Source: Scolanthus callimorphus (lineage: Eukaryota > Cnidaria > Anthozoa > Actiniaria > Edwardsiidae). Taken from it: a stretch of DNA of 64,000 nt. The notes below the pieces were generated by a model. The model was given only the letters and a program-made list of their open reading frames with translations, was not told where the DNA came from and ran no database searches. The position numbers and the translations under genes are program-made. The DNA is taken from positions 1,302,001-1,366,000 of the forward strand of contig CM066920.1 in assembly GCA_033964015.1 (NCBI GenBank). The letters run 5' to 3'. Shown here one piece after another: positions 1 through 14,100 of this stretch (position 1 is its first letter; every line of letters begins with the position of its first letter).

Positions 1-395
1 AATTCCCATGGGTCCCTCGCCTCCACGTTGCTTAGTTCTACAAATGTTTTACTCCCAATTGGTCTTTTCATTTCCACGTTGCCTCGTTCTACAATGTTTT
101 ATTTCCATAAGTCCTTCATTTCCGCATTGCTTCGTTCTACAAATGCTTTATTCCCACTTGGTCCCTCATTTCCACATTGCTTCGTTCTACAAAATGCTTT
201 CTTCCCAATTGGTCCCTCATTTCCAGATTGCTTCGTTCTACAAATGCTTTATTCCCAATTGGTCACTCATTAACATTGCTTCGATTTACAATGTTTAATT
301 TAATAGGGCCCTCATTTCCACATTGCTTCGTTCTACAAAGGTTTTATTTCCATAGGTCCCACATTTCCACATTGCTTCGTTCTATAATTGTTGTT
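1..395. repeat. Short tandem satellite, unit about 50 bp
   Basis: A degenerate direct repeat of about 50-51 bp. Each unit carries a core reading ttgcttcgttctacaaa, with copies near 127, 177 and 228, followed by a pyrimidine-rich tail ending in ggtccctcatttcca. About seven copies are visible and the block is cut by the left edge of the window. Small ORFs on the plus strand here are by-products of a repeat length near a multiple of three. Confidence 0.85.
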
Positions 396-435
396 AAAAT
401 AACATCTGTTAATATGACAATATCTTGGCATCCAA

Positions 436-2150
436 TATAGAGAAGGGAGGTTATCTAAATAGATATCTAGTAGATTCTAATAACATAATATCAGATAATA
501 TCGCAATATCGTGGGGTTCAGCGTAGGAAAGGAGGGTATCTAAATAGATATCTAATAGATTCTAATAAGATAATATCTGATAATATCACAATATCGTGGG
601 GTCCAGCACAGGAAGGGAGGTAATCTAGCTAGATATCTATTAGAATCTAAGGTGATAATATTTGATAATATCGCAATATCGTGGGGTCCAGCATAGGAAG
701 GGGGTAATCTAGTTAGATGTCTATTAGAATCTAAGATGATAATATCTGATAATATCGCAATATCGTGAGGTACAGCATAGGAAGGGAGGTAATCTAGTTA
801 GACATCTATTAGAATCTAAGATGATAATATCTGATAATATCGCAATATCGTGGGGTCCAGCAGAGGAAGAGAGGATACCTAAATAGATATCTAATAGATT
901 CTAAGATGATAATATCTGATAATATCGCAATATCGTGGGGTCCAGCATAGGAAGGGAGGTAATCTAGCTAGATATCTACTAGAATCTAAGATGATAATAT
1001 CTGATAATATCTCAATATCTTGGGGTCCAGCATAGGAGGGAGGTAATCTAGTTAGACATCTATTAGAATCTAAGATGATAATATCTGATAATATCGCAAT
1101 ATCGTGGGGTCCAGCAGAGGAAGAGAGGATACCTAAATAGATATCTAATAGATTCTAAGATGATAATATCTGATAATATCGCAATATCGTGGGGTCCAGC
1201 ATAGGAAGGGAGGTAATCTAGCTAGATATCTACTAGAATCTAAGATGATAATATCTGATAATATCTCAATATCTTGGGGTCCAGCATAGGAGGGAGGTAA
1301 TCTAGTTAGACATCTATTAGAATCTAAGATGATAATATCTGATAATATCGCAATATCGTGGGGTCCAGCATAGGAAGGGAGGTAATCTAGTTAGATGTCT
1401 ATTAGAATCTAAGATGATAATATCTTATAATATCGCAATATCGTGAGGTACAGCATAGGAAGGGAGGTAATCTAGTTAGACATCTATTAGAATCTAAGAT
1501 GATAATATCTGATAATATCGCAATATCGTGGGGTCCAGCATAGGAAGAGAGGATACCTAAATAGATATCTAATAGATTCTAAGATGATAATATCTGATAA
1601 TATCGCAATATCGTGGGGTCCAGCATAGGAAGGGAGGTAATCTAGTTAGATATCTACTAGAATCTAAGATGATAATATCTGATAATATCTCAATATCTTG
1701 GGGTCCAGCATAGGAGGGAGGTAATCTAGTTAGATATCTACTAGAATCTAAGATGATAATATCTGATAATATCTCAATATCTTGGGGTCCAGCATAGGAG
1801 GGAGGTAATCTAGTTAGATATCTATTAGAATCTAAGATGATAATATCTGATAATATCACAATATCGTGGGGTTAAGCACAGGAAGGGAGGTAATCTAGTT
1901 AGATATCTACTAGAATCTAAGATGATAATATCTGATAATATCTCAATATCTTGGGGTCCAGCATAGGAGGGAGGTAATCTAGTTAGACATCTATTAGAAT
2001 CTAAGATGATAATATCTGATAATATCGCAATATCGTGGGGTCCAGCATAGGAAGAGAGGATACCTAAATAGATATCTAATAGATTCTAATAAGATGATAT
2101 CTGATAATATCACGATATCGAGGGGTCCAGCATAGGAAGGGAGGACAAGG
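436..2150. repeat. AT-rich satellite, unit about 85 bp, roughly 20 copies
   Basis: A long tandem array. Each unit contains gataatatcgcaatatcgtg, a ggggtccagca core and a purine stretch ggaagggagg; successive cores are about 84-86 bp apart (for example 601 and 686). Several sequence variants recur in order (cgcaatatcgtgg versus ctcaatatcttgg; agaggatacc versus ggaggtaatc), which suggests multi-unit duplications. It lies downstream of the EF-hand exons on their strand, so it may sit in an intron of that gene. Confidence 0.9.
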
Positions 2151-2387
2151 TAAGATAGAATCTACTATACATCTAATAGACTCTAATATAATGATATTAT
2201 CTAAATCTAAATATCAGTAATCCTATATAGTGCAGTTATCGCGCCATCCTCCTATATTCCTTATAACTTTTCGATATCTTTTCATAATATTTCTCATTTT
2301 GGAATAAAAAAACAGAAATAAACTAAAAACCACAATTTCAATAAGAACAAACTAAAAAGTCCATTCTATCTTTGATATCAAACATAC

Positions 2388-3913
2388 CACTTCTTTGCCC
2401 GCCATGGTCTTAACCATTGCCTGTCGGAACTCGTCTAGATCCAGTCCCCCTCCACCATCTGCATCTGCTTCCTGAAGAACAAGACTTTATTTTTTTAGTA
2501 ATATGCTAGACATAACATCAAGCAATCCAATAATCTGTAAATACCATAACCCTTGAGGGAAAACAGTGATGAAATATTTGTATATTGCATACTAGTTCCA
2601 ATAGTCTACTATTAGCACTCGGCCTGTGCCTCTATTCTTATGATGACATATGCATTACATGACCAGTACAGACATAGTACAGATTTTACCTCAAATATCT
2701 GTTGTAATGCCTCTAGGTTCTCATTATTCATCTGGTCTTCTAGTTTGATTACAGCATGTTTTTCCTCTTCATCAAGCTATAACAACAATGGACATTAAAA
2801 TTTAATTTAATATTGATATCAACTTCAGGGTCAAGGAACAAACTATGATAATTTTCTGTGATGAGGGGATTTTAACTAGTGCTCAGATCTGTCAGCTGAT
2901 CTGTCAACATGTAAGGCAAATCCCAAATCCTTGTTGATTTAAGGCACAGTTGGATATTCCTATCTCTCCTTGCCCCAAAGAAGTGTTATGATTAGGCTTG
3001 ATATCATTTATCACATTATTTATTTCCAGAAATGACCCATATCCCCACCAGGGAGGGGATTTACCTAAAGACCCCCACCCCCTGAAATTTCCAGAGAAAA
3101 ATACAGTGACTGGGAAATAAGGGGTATGTTGGACCCAGCCCCTCTTTTAGGAATTCCTATCCATAATTTCACTGAGTGAGAGTGAAGTTGATGAAATTCC
3201 TTAGGTCATTTTTTTACTCCGATTTTTCAACTTTCTTGAATCGCATCGATAAAGTTAAAACATGCTGCATTTGTTTCTAATTTTTCACAAAATTTCTAAT
3301 CTGTATTCATCATACCTGCCAACTCTCCCGGTTTACACAGGAGACTCCCCTTTTTTACCCTTAGTCTCCAGGGAAAAAAAATTTAACCTTTCCATTCGAA
3401 TTCCATATAAGTTATCATTTACTGTAAGTAACTCCCGGGTAAATTATTGCGATTTGAAACACAATCTCCCGGTTTTAGAGTTTTGGGGGTTGGCAGTTGT
3501 GATTCATGGTCACTAAAACTCTGTCAATAACAGTCAAGCTTGATTTCACGGTTCACGGCGAGAACTTATGTGTTTTCTCGAATCACGCGGACCTCATGCA
3601 TGGATCACGGGAAAGCTCTTCAACATCCTGACTGTGGTCTCCTGCGAAATCCGGGAGAATCTGGACAATCACGGACGACAGTCCCCTGCAATGTACTCTA
3701 ACTCATATAAAATACACCCTACTTGAGAGCCAAAGTAATAATTGTCAGGAAGTATTAGGAGACAATCAGTTTTCAAGTGAAATGCTTTACCACGCTAAGT
3801 CCGCTTGAGGGCAGCACAGCATCATCTTCCCCTTCAGACTCGCCCTCCGATTCCGACTCGTATTCGCTTTCACTTCCACTGTATACAGCTTCATTTAACC
3901 CCGGGCTTGACAT
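2388..3913 (-). CDS. EF-hand protein, first three coding exons (partial, continues past left edge)
   Basis: Three phase-0 exons join in frame on the minus strand: 3791-3913 (41 codons, starting at ATG), 2690-2776 (29 codons) and 2388-2471 (28 codons). All have GT-AG borders. The N-terminus is a Ser/Glu/Asp-rich acidic segment. The third exon holds an EF-hand loop, DADGGGGLDLDE, with calcium ligands at loop positions 1, 3, 9 and 12. A helix with LEDQMNNENLEALQQIFE precedes it. The gene leaves the window to the left after exon 3, so its main domain is not seen. The exon 2-3 sequence resembles the N-terminal EF-hand of WDR49 or WD-repeat-on-Y type proteins; this is from memory and tentative. Any EF-hand regulatory protein remains possible. 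The exon structure is well supported, the family name is not. Confidence 0.7.
3311..3503. mobile_element. MITE with CCTGCCAACTCTCCCGG-type ends
   Basis: The left end cctgccaactctcccgg at about 3315 pairs imperfectly with the right end gggggttggcagttgtg at about 3485. The element lies in the first intron of the EF-hand gene and encodes nothing. Confidence 0.55.
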
Positions 3914-5163
3914 TTTCTTTCTTCTTGTTCTTGCCTTTGAAAGAAAAGCCTCTTGAACTCTTTAGAGGAATGAAAAATAAAGAGTGAAAAGTCATGACGA
4001 AATAATGGCCGCTTTGTGAGGTCAAAATTGCGCGCGGAAATTATTACCACCAGGCGTTACTTGTATGACCGTGATAGACTAGGCACCATAAAGTGATCAA
4101 CAAGATCGAATGTTTGATCGAAGGGATCGAATTTTTCGATCACTTGCCAAATGTTTTGATAAGATGAGTTATGCGTGAAAATGAGTGCCATCAAGCAAGG
4201 ATTCGGCTGAGATACTCGATCCTTGCTTGGGTAGATGGATCACCTAGAATATGCCAAATGTTTAAAGTCACTCTATTTGTTGGTAAGGGCTATTTTGATC
4301 TAGTCTTCATTCATGTTTGATATCATTCCTAACCTATCGATCGATTCGTTTGATCTATGCATAAAGTCAGTAACCAAATAGGCTGCTGTTAATTCCAAGG
4401 TTCTTTTAATTTAGTCGCCGGATTTAACTGAAGAAATTAACATTTTACTGATAAATTTACATTCTCGTTCAAATTTCCAGTCCGCTCTTTGCGCTCTTCG
4501 GCTCAAGAACGTTCTGATTGCTGATGCGAAGCCAAAACTCAAACAGGAAGCTCTTCCCTACGTGCTGGAGGACTGTGAACATTCACTTGGAGTTTCCGTG
4601 CAATGATATATTATGCGTGATATGAGTTCGTGATTTAATGTTTTTATAAACTTTAAACAAATTAAAACATTAAATGTGAATTTTTTCAATGAGTGACTGA
4701 GATACTATGAAAAATGGGATGTAACTTAAGTTGTGATTTTTTTTTGGCGCTGCTAGATTTGTCAGTGAGATTCTTTCTATATTTTTTCTAGCATTGTTTT
4801 TACATCTAGCTCATGAGCTACTTGAAGTCTAGCCACTTTTAGTTTCAAATATCTTTCTAAAGATAAACAATCCTGTTGCATAATCACTTTAACATTGTGC
4901 GTGTTAATTATTGCTCTTTCAAAAAAAGGAAGACTGGCATTTATTTGAGGTTAACAGCTTTTTTGGTTGAAGAGATACAGTATATTTTCCTATAGTATTG
5001 AGAAATTTTTTTTTTTGGAATTACAAAATATATGAAGGTTCTCAGCAAATATATAAAATTATGTCAAAAACAGCCTAGTATTAAACAGCCTTGGCTGTAT
5101 TTTTCCAATAACTAGTGCTATGTTTATGATATTTTATTGTAAATGCCTTAATTTATTTTGTAG
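3914..5163. other. Divergent intergenic region between EF-hand and CUB genes
   Basis: This stretch separates the minus-strand EF-hand start (3913) from the first recognised plus-strand CUB-gene exon (5164). It should contain the EF-hand promoter and the first exon of the CUB gene, which I could not place. A GC-richer segment at 4480-4610 holds an ATG at about 4534 opening a 33-codon frame, but none of its GT sites gives the phase needed by the exon at 5164. The rest is AT-rich with no domain signal. Confidence 0.4.
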
Positions 5164-8100
5164 CATTGATAGTATTGCTCAAGCTGCAAAATGCTGAAGG
5201 TAAGCCAAGATAATTCGCTGGTGATCAGTCAATAATGGAGCTTCCCACTGCTACTCCATGGAAGGGATTTAAAAATTCCAGTTGGAATTTTTAATCCCTT
5301 CTGTTCTGCCATGTGAATAGAAAATAACATAGTTTAAAAGAGTTGATTGAAGCGTGCCCAGATTTAAAAAAAAACACATTTCATCAAGCCTCAGAGAAAA
5401 GGTTGATGAGCATTTCATTTTTTTGGAGAGTTAACAAAGGCTTATTTTTCACGTGCGTAAAATTTCTATGCTTGTAACGTCAAACTTCCGCTGACCTAAG
5501 GTGCCAGTTCTTTCAAACATAGTAGTGACTGACCGCCAGGCATATAAGTGGGGGATTTTGTTTTGGAGTTATTGGCTTCGTTGCGCGGTTCTCTAAAACT
5601 GTATTAGATGACTTCTTTATGCGCGCAAAGCGTGCCGAAATTTTTTAACGGCTCATGATATTATCAACGTGTGTTACTATGCAGTTAATGAATAAAAATG
5701 ATTTTACTATTAGAATCTTGTCCATGCTATTGCAGCCACCAATGTCACCCTATCTAACAATCAGTGCCCAAAAAAATTTGCCCCCCCCCCCTCGAATGTA
5801 AGCCCAAAAATTTGAGCCCCCCCCCCCCCCCCCCCCTAAATCAGCGCCCAAAAAATCAAAGCCCCCCCCTCCCCCCAATATATTTGCTGGTCCACCCCTC
5901 CCGTTAAATAATGACCACTCCCTAAAGGGGTCCTTTCTCAACCTTTTCCATGGGAGATTATGGATCTATTCTGCAATCATGCATTTTACCTTTTTGTCCA
6001 GGCTGCCAAGGTGTTGTAAGGCTTAATATATCAGATGGCAACCACTTCATCAGTCCAGGATATCCAGACAAATACCCCAACAACACAAACTGTACATGGA
6101 TTATTCAAGCTCCAGTTGGCTACACCATCAACTTGACGTTTTCAAGCTTTCACTTAGAAGAAGGTCCATGTAGTATATTTGATTCTGTATCTGTCTATGA
6201 TGGGCCATCAGTTGAGAAGCAATATTTATTGGGACAATTCTGTGGCACTACAATTCCACCTCCACAGCTGTCGACCGGCTCAGTATTGCTTGTCAACTTA
6301 ATAACCGATGTGTCAGTACATCGTAGTGGATTCAACTGTAGTTACTATGTAGTGAAGAAAGGTAAATATTTTTTAATGAAATAGTCATAAGTACATCTAG
6401 GCAACAATGACTTGTTGGGCTTCCTGTTGAAGGCATGAGTGAAGGCATGCCCCATTTGTGTGGAAGAAGACTGCTATGCATGCAGCTTTTGCCTGGGTGG
6501 GGAGGAGGCAGGGAACAGAGGAAGGTACCTGGGTGAGGAGGGGGCAGCTCACAGAGGGAGGTGCCTGGGTGAGGAGGAGGCAGGGAACAGAGGAAGGTGC
6601 CTGGGTGAGGAGGGGGCAGGGAACAGAGGAAGGTACCTGGGTGAGGAGGGGGCGGCTCACAGAGGGAGGTGCCTGGGTGGGGAGGAGGCAGGGAACAGAG
6701 GGAGGTGCCTGGGTGAGGAGGAGGCAGGGAACAGAGGAAGGTACCTGGGTTGGGAGGAGGCAGGGAACAGAGGAAGGTATGCAGCTTTTGCCTGGGTGGG
6801 GAGGAGGCAGGGAACAGAGGAAGGTACCTGGGTGAGGAGGGGGCAGCTCACAGAGGGAGGTGCCTGGGTGAGGAGGAGGCAGGGAACAGAGGAAGGTGCC
6901 TGGGTGAGGAGGGGGCAGGGAACAGAGGAAGGTACCTGGGTGAGGAGGGGGCGGCTCACAGAGGGAGGTGCCTGGGTGGGGAGGAGGCAGGGAACAGAGG
7001 GAGGTGCCTGGGTGAGGAGGAGGCAGGGAACAGAGGAAGGTACCTGGGTTGGGAGGAGGCAGGGAACAGAGGAAGGTACCTGGGTGAGGAGGAGGCAGGG
7101 AACAGAGGAAGGTGCCTGGGTGGGGAGGAGGCAGGGAACAGAGGAAGGTACCTGGGTGAGGAGGAGGCAGGGAACAGAGGAAGGTACCTGGGTGAGGAGG
7201 AAGCAGGGAACAAAGGAAGGTACCTGGGTGAGGAGAGGGCAGGGAACAGAGGAAGGTACCTGGGTGGGGAGGAGGCAGGGAACAGAGGAAGGTACCTGGG
7301 CGAGGAGGAGGCAGGGAACAGAGGAAGGTGCCTAGGTGGGGAGGAGGCAGGGAACAGAGGAAGGTACCTGGGTGAGGAGGAGGCAGGGAACAGAGGAAGG
7401 TACCTGGGTGAGGAGGAGGCAGGGAACAGAGGAAGGTACCTGGGTGAGGAGGAGGCAGGGAACAGAGGAAGGTGCCTGGGTGAGGAGGAGGCAGGGAACA
7501 GAGGAAGGTACCTGGGTGAGGAGGAGGCAGGGAACAGAGGAAGGTACCTGGGTGAGGAGGAGGCAGGGAACAGAGGAAGGTGCCTGGGTGAGGAGGGGGC
7601 GGCTCACAGAGGGAAGTAGTTGAAGTTCCATCTTTTCTAATGCATACATATTCCTCTTTCTTGACAGCTTCCAGGTGCTCAGGAGACCAGACAAATGAGG
7701 AAAATCGTAATATTTTGTTAACAGAGAGATCAGGGAGCCTGCTTGCTTCATTTACAAACAACCATTCCAGGGCAATAGAATGTTTATGGAGAATTATACC
7801 ACATTACCATATAGAAAGAAGAAGACTACAGATAAATTTTACAAACCTTGATTTATTGATCAATACAAGCTGTCTTACTAGAAGTATATCTATTTATGAA
7901 GGAAAAACTTATGATTATAAATCAAATGCTGTTGTGGGTAGATATTGTAACATCTCATGCAGTACAGGAGTGTCAGAACACTATCAAGCAGATTATTTGT
8001 GGATTGAATTGAAGGCAGAAAGTGCATCTGGCTGGTCCCAGACATCATTTGCTGGCAAATATGAAGTTGTTCAAGGTAAGCCAAAAAAATAGACAGTTTT

Positions 8101-11100
8101 TTCACCCCCACATTTATTTAATTAATAATGTAAGCACATGAATAACATCTTTACATTTTGATATTCCTTCTGAAATGCCACTTTTTTATTAAGTGGAATA
8201 TCCAAACAGATATAGAGTTATAATTAGACATGAAAAAGCACATCCTGTTTTAGATGTATTCCTCTTAGGTAATTGGCAATGGTTGCCCTTTGGACATCAA
8301 CTTATCTTTGTTCATGGCACAGTATTGCATTGTCTATGCAGTTTTAGTAGAGGCTTAGTCAGATAATCAGATTGTACTCCCAGAGTGAGCAGAGGACCTC
8401 ATATCATCTGTTAATCAAGCTACTAGTGGCATATGGCCAGCCCAGCTTGTCACCTTGCTGGTGACGCATGCATGAGATTTGATACAGAGATGTTGAGAGA
8501 AAGAATGTCTTTCTATCTGTGTATGCCTTACCTTTCAAAATCAGCCAATCAAAGGCCCTCAAGTGACTGTTATCAGAGCCTCCCAGGGCTGAAAATTGAG
8601 ACCAGGTGGTGACCTGGGCGACCACAAATCACAGCTACTAAAAATTTCAACTTAGGCGCCAGCAGGTGACCAAACATTTTGGTACTCTTTTCAAGCTTGA
8701 TGACACCTGGCAACCAAAAGATATTTCAGGCGACCAGTTTTTTGCACTTAGTCGCCAGCTGGTGACTAAGAAAACAAATTAATTTCCAGCCCTGCCTCCC
8801 AGCCAGGGAGTTCTGGGGACGAGATTGTGGTTAGCATTGCACATGAGAAAGATTTATTGTCTTGGTCCTACTATCTATCTATACCCACTTCCATTCCTAT
8901 AGCTGGTGTGAGGAGGTAAGGTCTGAAACCCCACCCTATGATTTTGCCAAATCGTCATACCTTCTCATGTTACACTGACTCATGTTTGTGCCTTTGTAGG
9001 TAAGGAGTCATGTTCTACAAGCAATACACCACAAGAGAATAACAATATACCATCCATGGAAACCTTACTGCTACGTTTGACTTCAACTCTGCAAAACAAT
9101 CCCGTCATCAGCTGGCTTGCCGCTGGAATCTGACAGTTCCTGAAAAATATAAAGTGAAATTAGAATTCTTATACTTTAAATTTAATGGTAATTGTAAAGA
9201 CAGTTATATTGAAGTTTTAGATGGCGATCAGCATAGAGGGAAATTTTGTGGACCTTCCAAACCTTGGACGATATATTCAACAGGGAAACAAATGTTTGTT
9301 TCTCTCTCCATGACTTTTGCTAATGAGAACAGATTTACAGCCAGGATCTCTGCCATTAAATACGGTAAGTGTGATGTGCTCTCGTCCGATTGACTATCTG
9401 TGATAATGAGTCGCCAGTGCGACACACCATGTATATAATTTCAGAAAAGTTTTAATGATATTTTTCATAAAAATTAAATTGCACAAAGTGCATGATCAAA
9501 TTAAATGCGCAAACGAAAAGTAAAAATTTTGGTCGCCAACCGCCATCAAGATTTTAATTTTTACTAATCAGGACCACAATCATGGTCACTTTGGCCATCA
9601 AGTGGGTTTTGATTGATCAGGTACCTTTCTTGAAATTGGACTAAGGCGGGAAGCTCCGTACGCCTCCATGAGAGAATAAGCTGATTATTCCTGTGGGGTC
9701 TTGGTTGAATGCGTCAGTAATAATGAAGTTTGGAGACTCTGGTACCCCAAGGCCCGCGGAGCATACTTTGAAGTGGGTGTATCGAGGGCCTATAGACAGA
9801 TTGTAACAAAACGCACATCACTGTACAGTGTATCGAACTAAATCAATACTGAATTATTACAAACATATTTTGCTTCACAGCACCAGATAGATGTTCTCAA
9901 ATTAATGAAGTATGGCGGAACAGAGATATCCAGCTTGGCGGGACGAGTGGCATGTTATACAGCGCTAACTACCCTAGCCGCTATCCTCATAATATCGTTT
10001 GTATCTGGACAATTTCCGTACCCCAGCCCTGGAGAGTAAGACTTCGTTTTCGTTCATTTGATATTGAAGACTTTGGTTGTGTGTACGATCAAGTAGAGAT
10101 ACGTGATGGCAGATATGCGTTAAGCCCCTTGAAGGGAAGATATTGTGGGACCAAAGTGCCGTCCGATATCTATGCTGGCTCGAATTATTTGCGAGTTAGA
10201 TTCTTTACGGATAATTCCACGGAGCAGACGGGTTTCTTAGCGGAATACGATGTTTTTCTTCCAGGTAAGAAAACTTTGAATAACAGCTATTTAAATAAAG
10301 GCTGGTTATTAAGCTTGCGCGGCAAGACGGCAAGGGAGTAGTGGTTGATCCACCAGCGCAGAGGGAGAGGGGAGAGGGAGCTGCGCAGGCGGTCAGAAAT
10401 AGCTACAAAATCCAAAAGTATAACTGAAAAACGCACGGTGATGTTGCATGTGAACCGACCTGAACATCAGTGTCATGCACGAATCGCGGGAATATGTGCT
10501 ATTTCATACAGTGCAACTTTCAAGAACGACATAATTTCATTTAAAGCTCAATACGGCGAGTATGAATTCTTGAACAATGTAACGGATAATATCCATATGC
10601 TAATTCTCATTTCAGAACCAGGAAAATGTTCCGAACGCAACACAGTAAATGAGAATCAGAACCTTAGCCTCACGAACCTGTCGGGATTCATCGCAAGTCC
10701 AAACTACCCGGACAGATACCCAGCAAAGATACGGTGCACGTGGCATATAACGGTCCCAACATCTTACCGTGTGGCAATCCGATTTCGAAGACTCCAGATC
10801 CCAAGCTATTGTGGATCTGATTATGTCTCAGTTGTCGATGGAGATCGTATGATTTTGGGAACTTATTGTGGTAACGAGGTACCCGTTGTTATTGTGTCTA
10901 ATAAGGCGAAAGTAGCGGTTGTGTTTGTTTCTAATACGGCACCGTCACTGAGGGACATTGGTTTTAACTTGACGTATTCGGCTGAGATCATTGGTAAGTT
11001 GAAATATTACGCTTATCTGAAATTCGCTGAAACCTTCCCGACTATACGCTATCTTCTCGTCTTCTCTGTGTGTTCTTCTAGTCTGTTTGTCTATCATTCG

Positions 11101-14100
11101 TACAAGAAGACTTTCCAGTCCTTTAGAACGTTTTTGGGGGGTTCGGAAGCTCGGTCGGTTTACTAGAAATTTTTTAGTGTAAACAAGATGCAATTTTTGC
11201 GCGATCTTGGCGATTTGTATCGGAACTTTTTGTAACTTGAAGCGATTTTTAACAGGCTACACTGACGAGGTGTAATTGCAGCTCCCGCGACAAAAATCGC
11301 AAGCATAAATCGGCTTCTGCGCTACATTTAAATGTCTGTGTTATTTTTCAGATCCAAAAGGCGAATGCAAAACTACGATGTCATCAGAAAACAACGACCT
11401 GTCACTCACACGTAACCATGGTTTGTTCACAAGCCCAGTCAATTTGCCCTCAAACTTGCCAATCGAACTGAGCTGCACGTGGCGTGTACGTGCCCCACCA
11501 GGTTATCACGTGGAGCTGGCGTTTGACGTGATGGACCTGCCTGGCATGACATGTAATTATGACTTTGTAGAAGTGCGTGACGGAAGTTCGCTGACGAGCC
11601 CCCTTAAGACCCGGCGCTGTGGTGTGTCTCTTGGTTCGCGGGTTTACTCGAGTGGTAGAGACATGCTTATTAGATTCAGGTCCGCCGTTACGACAAAGTA
11701 CAGAGGGTTTGCCGCGCGTTATCGAATGATCCGTGCAGGTAGGTGGTAACTCTTCATCAAACCACTTTCAACTGACTAGAGTTGACAGCAGCGAAGGGGG
11801 ACCCACTAAATTTGGGAGCTCGCTGCGCCCCAGATGTGAAGTAGATGAAGAAGAATACAAATTGAGAGCTCCACAGGAACGGAGGTCTCCACAGGAACGA
11901 ACATTAGACACTAAAGCGAGTAATTACAGTAGAAAGCAACAACAACAACAGCAACAAATTTATTTAGAATAGAATAGAAAATTTACATAAAGAGACCTAA
12001 CCCGCAGATAGCAAGCTATAGTCGAGGCGGGAAGGACACGTGTAGGACAAAAACCATGGACAAAAACCGCAAAGTAAACGAAACCCATTCAACATTCAGT
12101 CGGCGAAGAAAGAAAACTCTGGCGATTTCAAGGCTAAACGCAAGCAATCGTTTGTTTGGTTGTTTGCAATTTGCTTGGCTGGAAGAGCCAAGTCTTTATA
12201 GGCTCAGCCAATCGAGACACGAACAAAACAAAGTAAATCCGATACTTTGACATTCATCGCTGTATTACACCTCAACACTATTGTTTCTCTCTTCTAGGGA
12301 ACTGCTCTAAAAGCTTCTCTGAATCATGGAACAGCAATCTTAGCTTACAAGGGAACAAATCAGGTGCCGTCACCAGTCCCGCCTTCCCGGATTTTTACCC
12401 TCCCAATATCCGGTGTTCCTGGAAGATATCAGTCCCCAGAGGCTACAAAATAACCATCAAATTCCACCAACTTCATTTGACCGGTTCCAACTGTTCTTTG
12501 GACTTTCTCGAGATCAGAGATGGATTATACTCGTTTAGTAAAGTGTTGGGTCGTTATTGTAGAGATTTCGTGCCACTCTATGACACAATCGACTCATCTG
12601 GTCAACATGTATTGCTGAACTTTCAATCCGGAGGAACGTCCTTACATGGGAAGGGATTCTACATTTCTTACTACAGTCGAGATCGAGGTACGTTAGAAGA
12701 TATTTTGTAGACTGAACCCCCCGGCCAAGTTTGAAACCTTCAGAATCAAGGGCGTACCCACGAGAAAGGGGTGGAGGGGTGGAGGGTGTTGTGGTTCCGG
12801 CCCCCTTATTTTGTGAAACACTAAAATACAGTACTATCAAAACAGGTAGAGTTTCAATCGCGCCGTTGAAATTTCGAACCCACGGGTCGCTGTTTTGTAT
12901 CACGTGATGACCAAAAATTTGACATGTGACCAAGAGAAAATGATCATGTGATTAAACACTGACTGTTTTTAAAATTTCAGCCAATAACAAGGGTAGGTCA
13001 CGTGACAACTTTTTAGACGTCACGTGATAGAAATTTGCAACCCTCAGGCTTGAAATTGAGACGGCTCGATTGAAACTCTACCTGTTTTGATAGTAAATAT
13101 AAAATTTCTAAATGTGTGGGAAAATTAGCAACAAATAGGGCTATAACCTTCCTTTGGGCCTTGGCCCAACCGTTGGAAAATTCTGCCAATAAACTCTATT
13201 TCTGCCAATAAACTGCCAATAAACTCTATTTTCTTGGGTAAGGGATTTGGTATTTTGGGAATGTCATATTTGAACCTCCGTTATTGTTTTGGGTGCAAAA
13301 TATTCACCTCGTCAGACCTACTACCCCTTGGACTGAATTTCGCCAATCAGATTGCATGATATATGATAGTATGTTTTATACGGCATGGATTGACAATTCA
13401 TCGTGAAAAGATAGACCGTGAAAGATAGACTGGTTTATTAAAAACTACTTCGCAGTTTAAACAAACTGAATTGGTTGTGTCTCCTTTCTTTTGACAACAA
13501 ATTATCGTATAATAATTATTAAATATATCTCTTTTCTTACAGAATATGTCTCCACGGAAGAACCCGTACATGGTAAGATTTAGAATTACAACCTCATGTT
13601 TATATAAAATATGCAAAATTGACGTAGAGATCCACTGCAGCAGTTACATATAATCCAGTTTGCTATCATATCCAGAGCTATACAAAACCCTAACCTAGTC
13701 CCAGGCGTTCTTGTATGGGCTTGTCATGTGACGTCACGCTTCTACCACAGGCAGCCCGGCGAGAACGCCAAGAACTAGGCTGAGAAAACCAGAGTGGTTC
13801 CTTGTAGAAAGTCGGGCAAATATTTATTACTTATTTACCGAATTCAAACGAGAATATTACTTTACGTTCTCTAAATGGAAATGGATGTTGCTAGGCTGAC
13901 AATGGGACAATGACACATGGGACCATTTCATTAGCACGTTAGCTTTCACACAAGGTTAATTCCTTATCCCCACTCTGTTGAACTTAGTGCTACGCGGCCA
14001 TAGGCTTGCCTGAACATCTAATGATAGCGGCTGTCAGAGGCTCTTATACGTGTTTTCGTCGTCCCTTCAGGTATCGTGATCATTCTCTCGTCCTTTGGAG

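Noticed and set aside
1..2150. Regular repeats that could be mistaken for a CRISPR array
   Set aside because: Units are direct, adjacent and fully repetitive without unique spacers, and the genome is animal.
5750..5941. Gly-rich minus-strand frame
   Set aside because: Translation of C homopolymers.
6397..7761. Long open frames on both strands (454 codons minus, 298 and 289 plus)
   Set aside because: They are translations of the 36-bp minisatellite, whose unit is divisible by three; CUB exons border it on the plus strand.
10345..10615. 5' part of a 273-codon plus frame ahead of CUB5
   Set aside because: Intron read-through; the CUB exon starts at the acceptor at 10616, which keeps phase with its neighbours.
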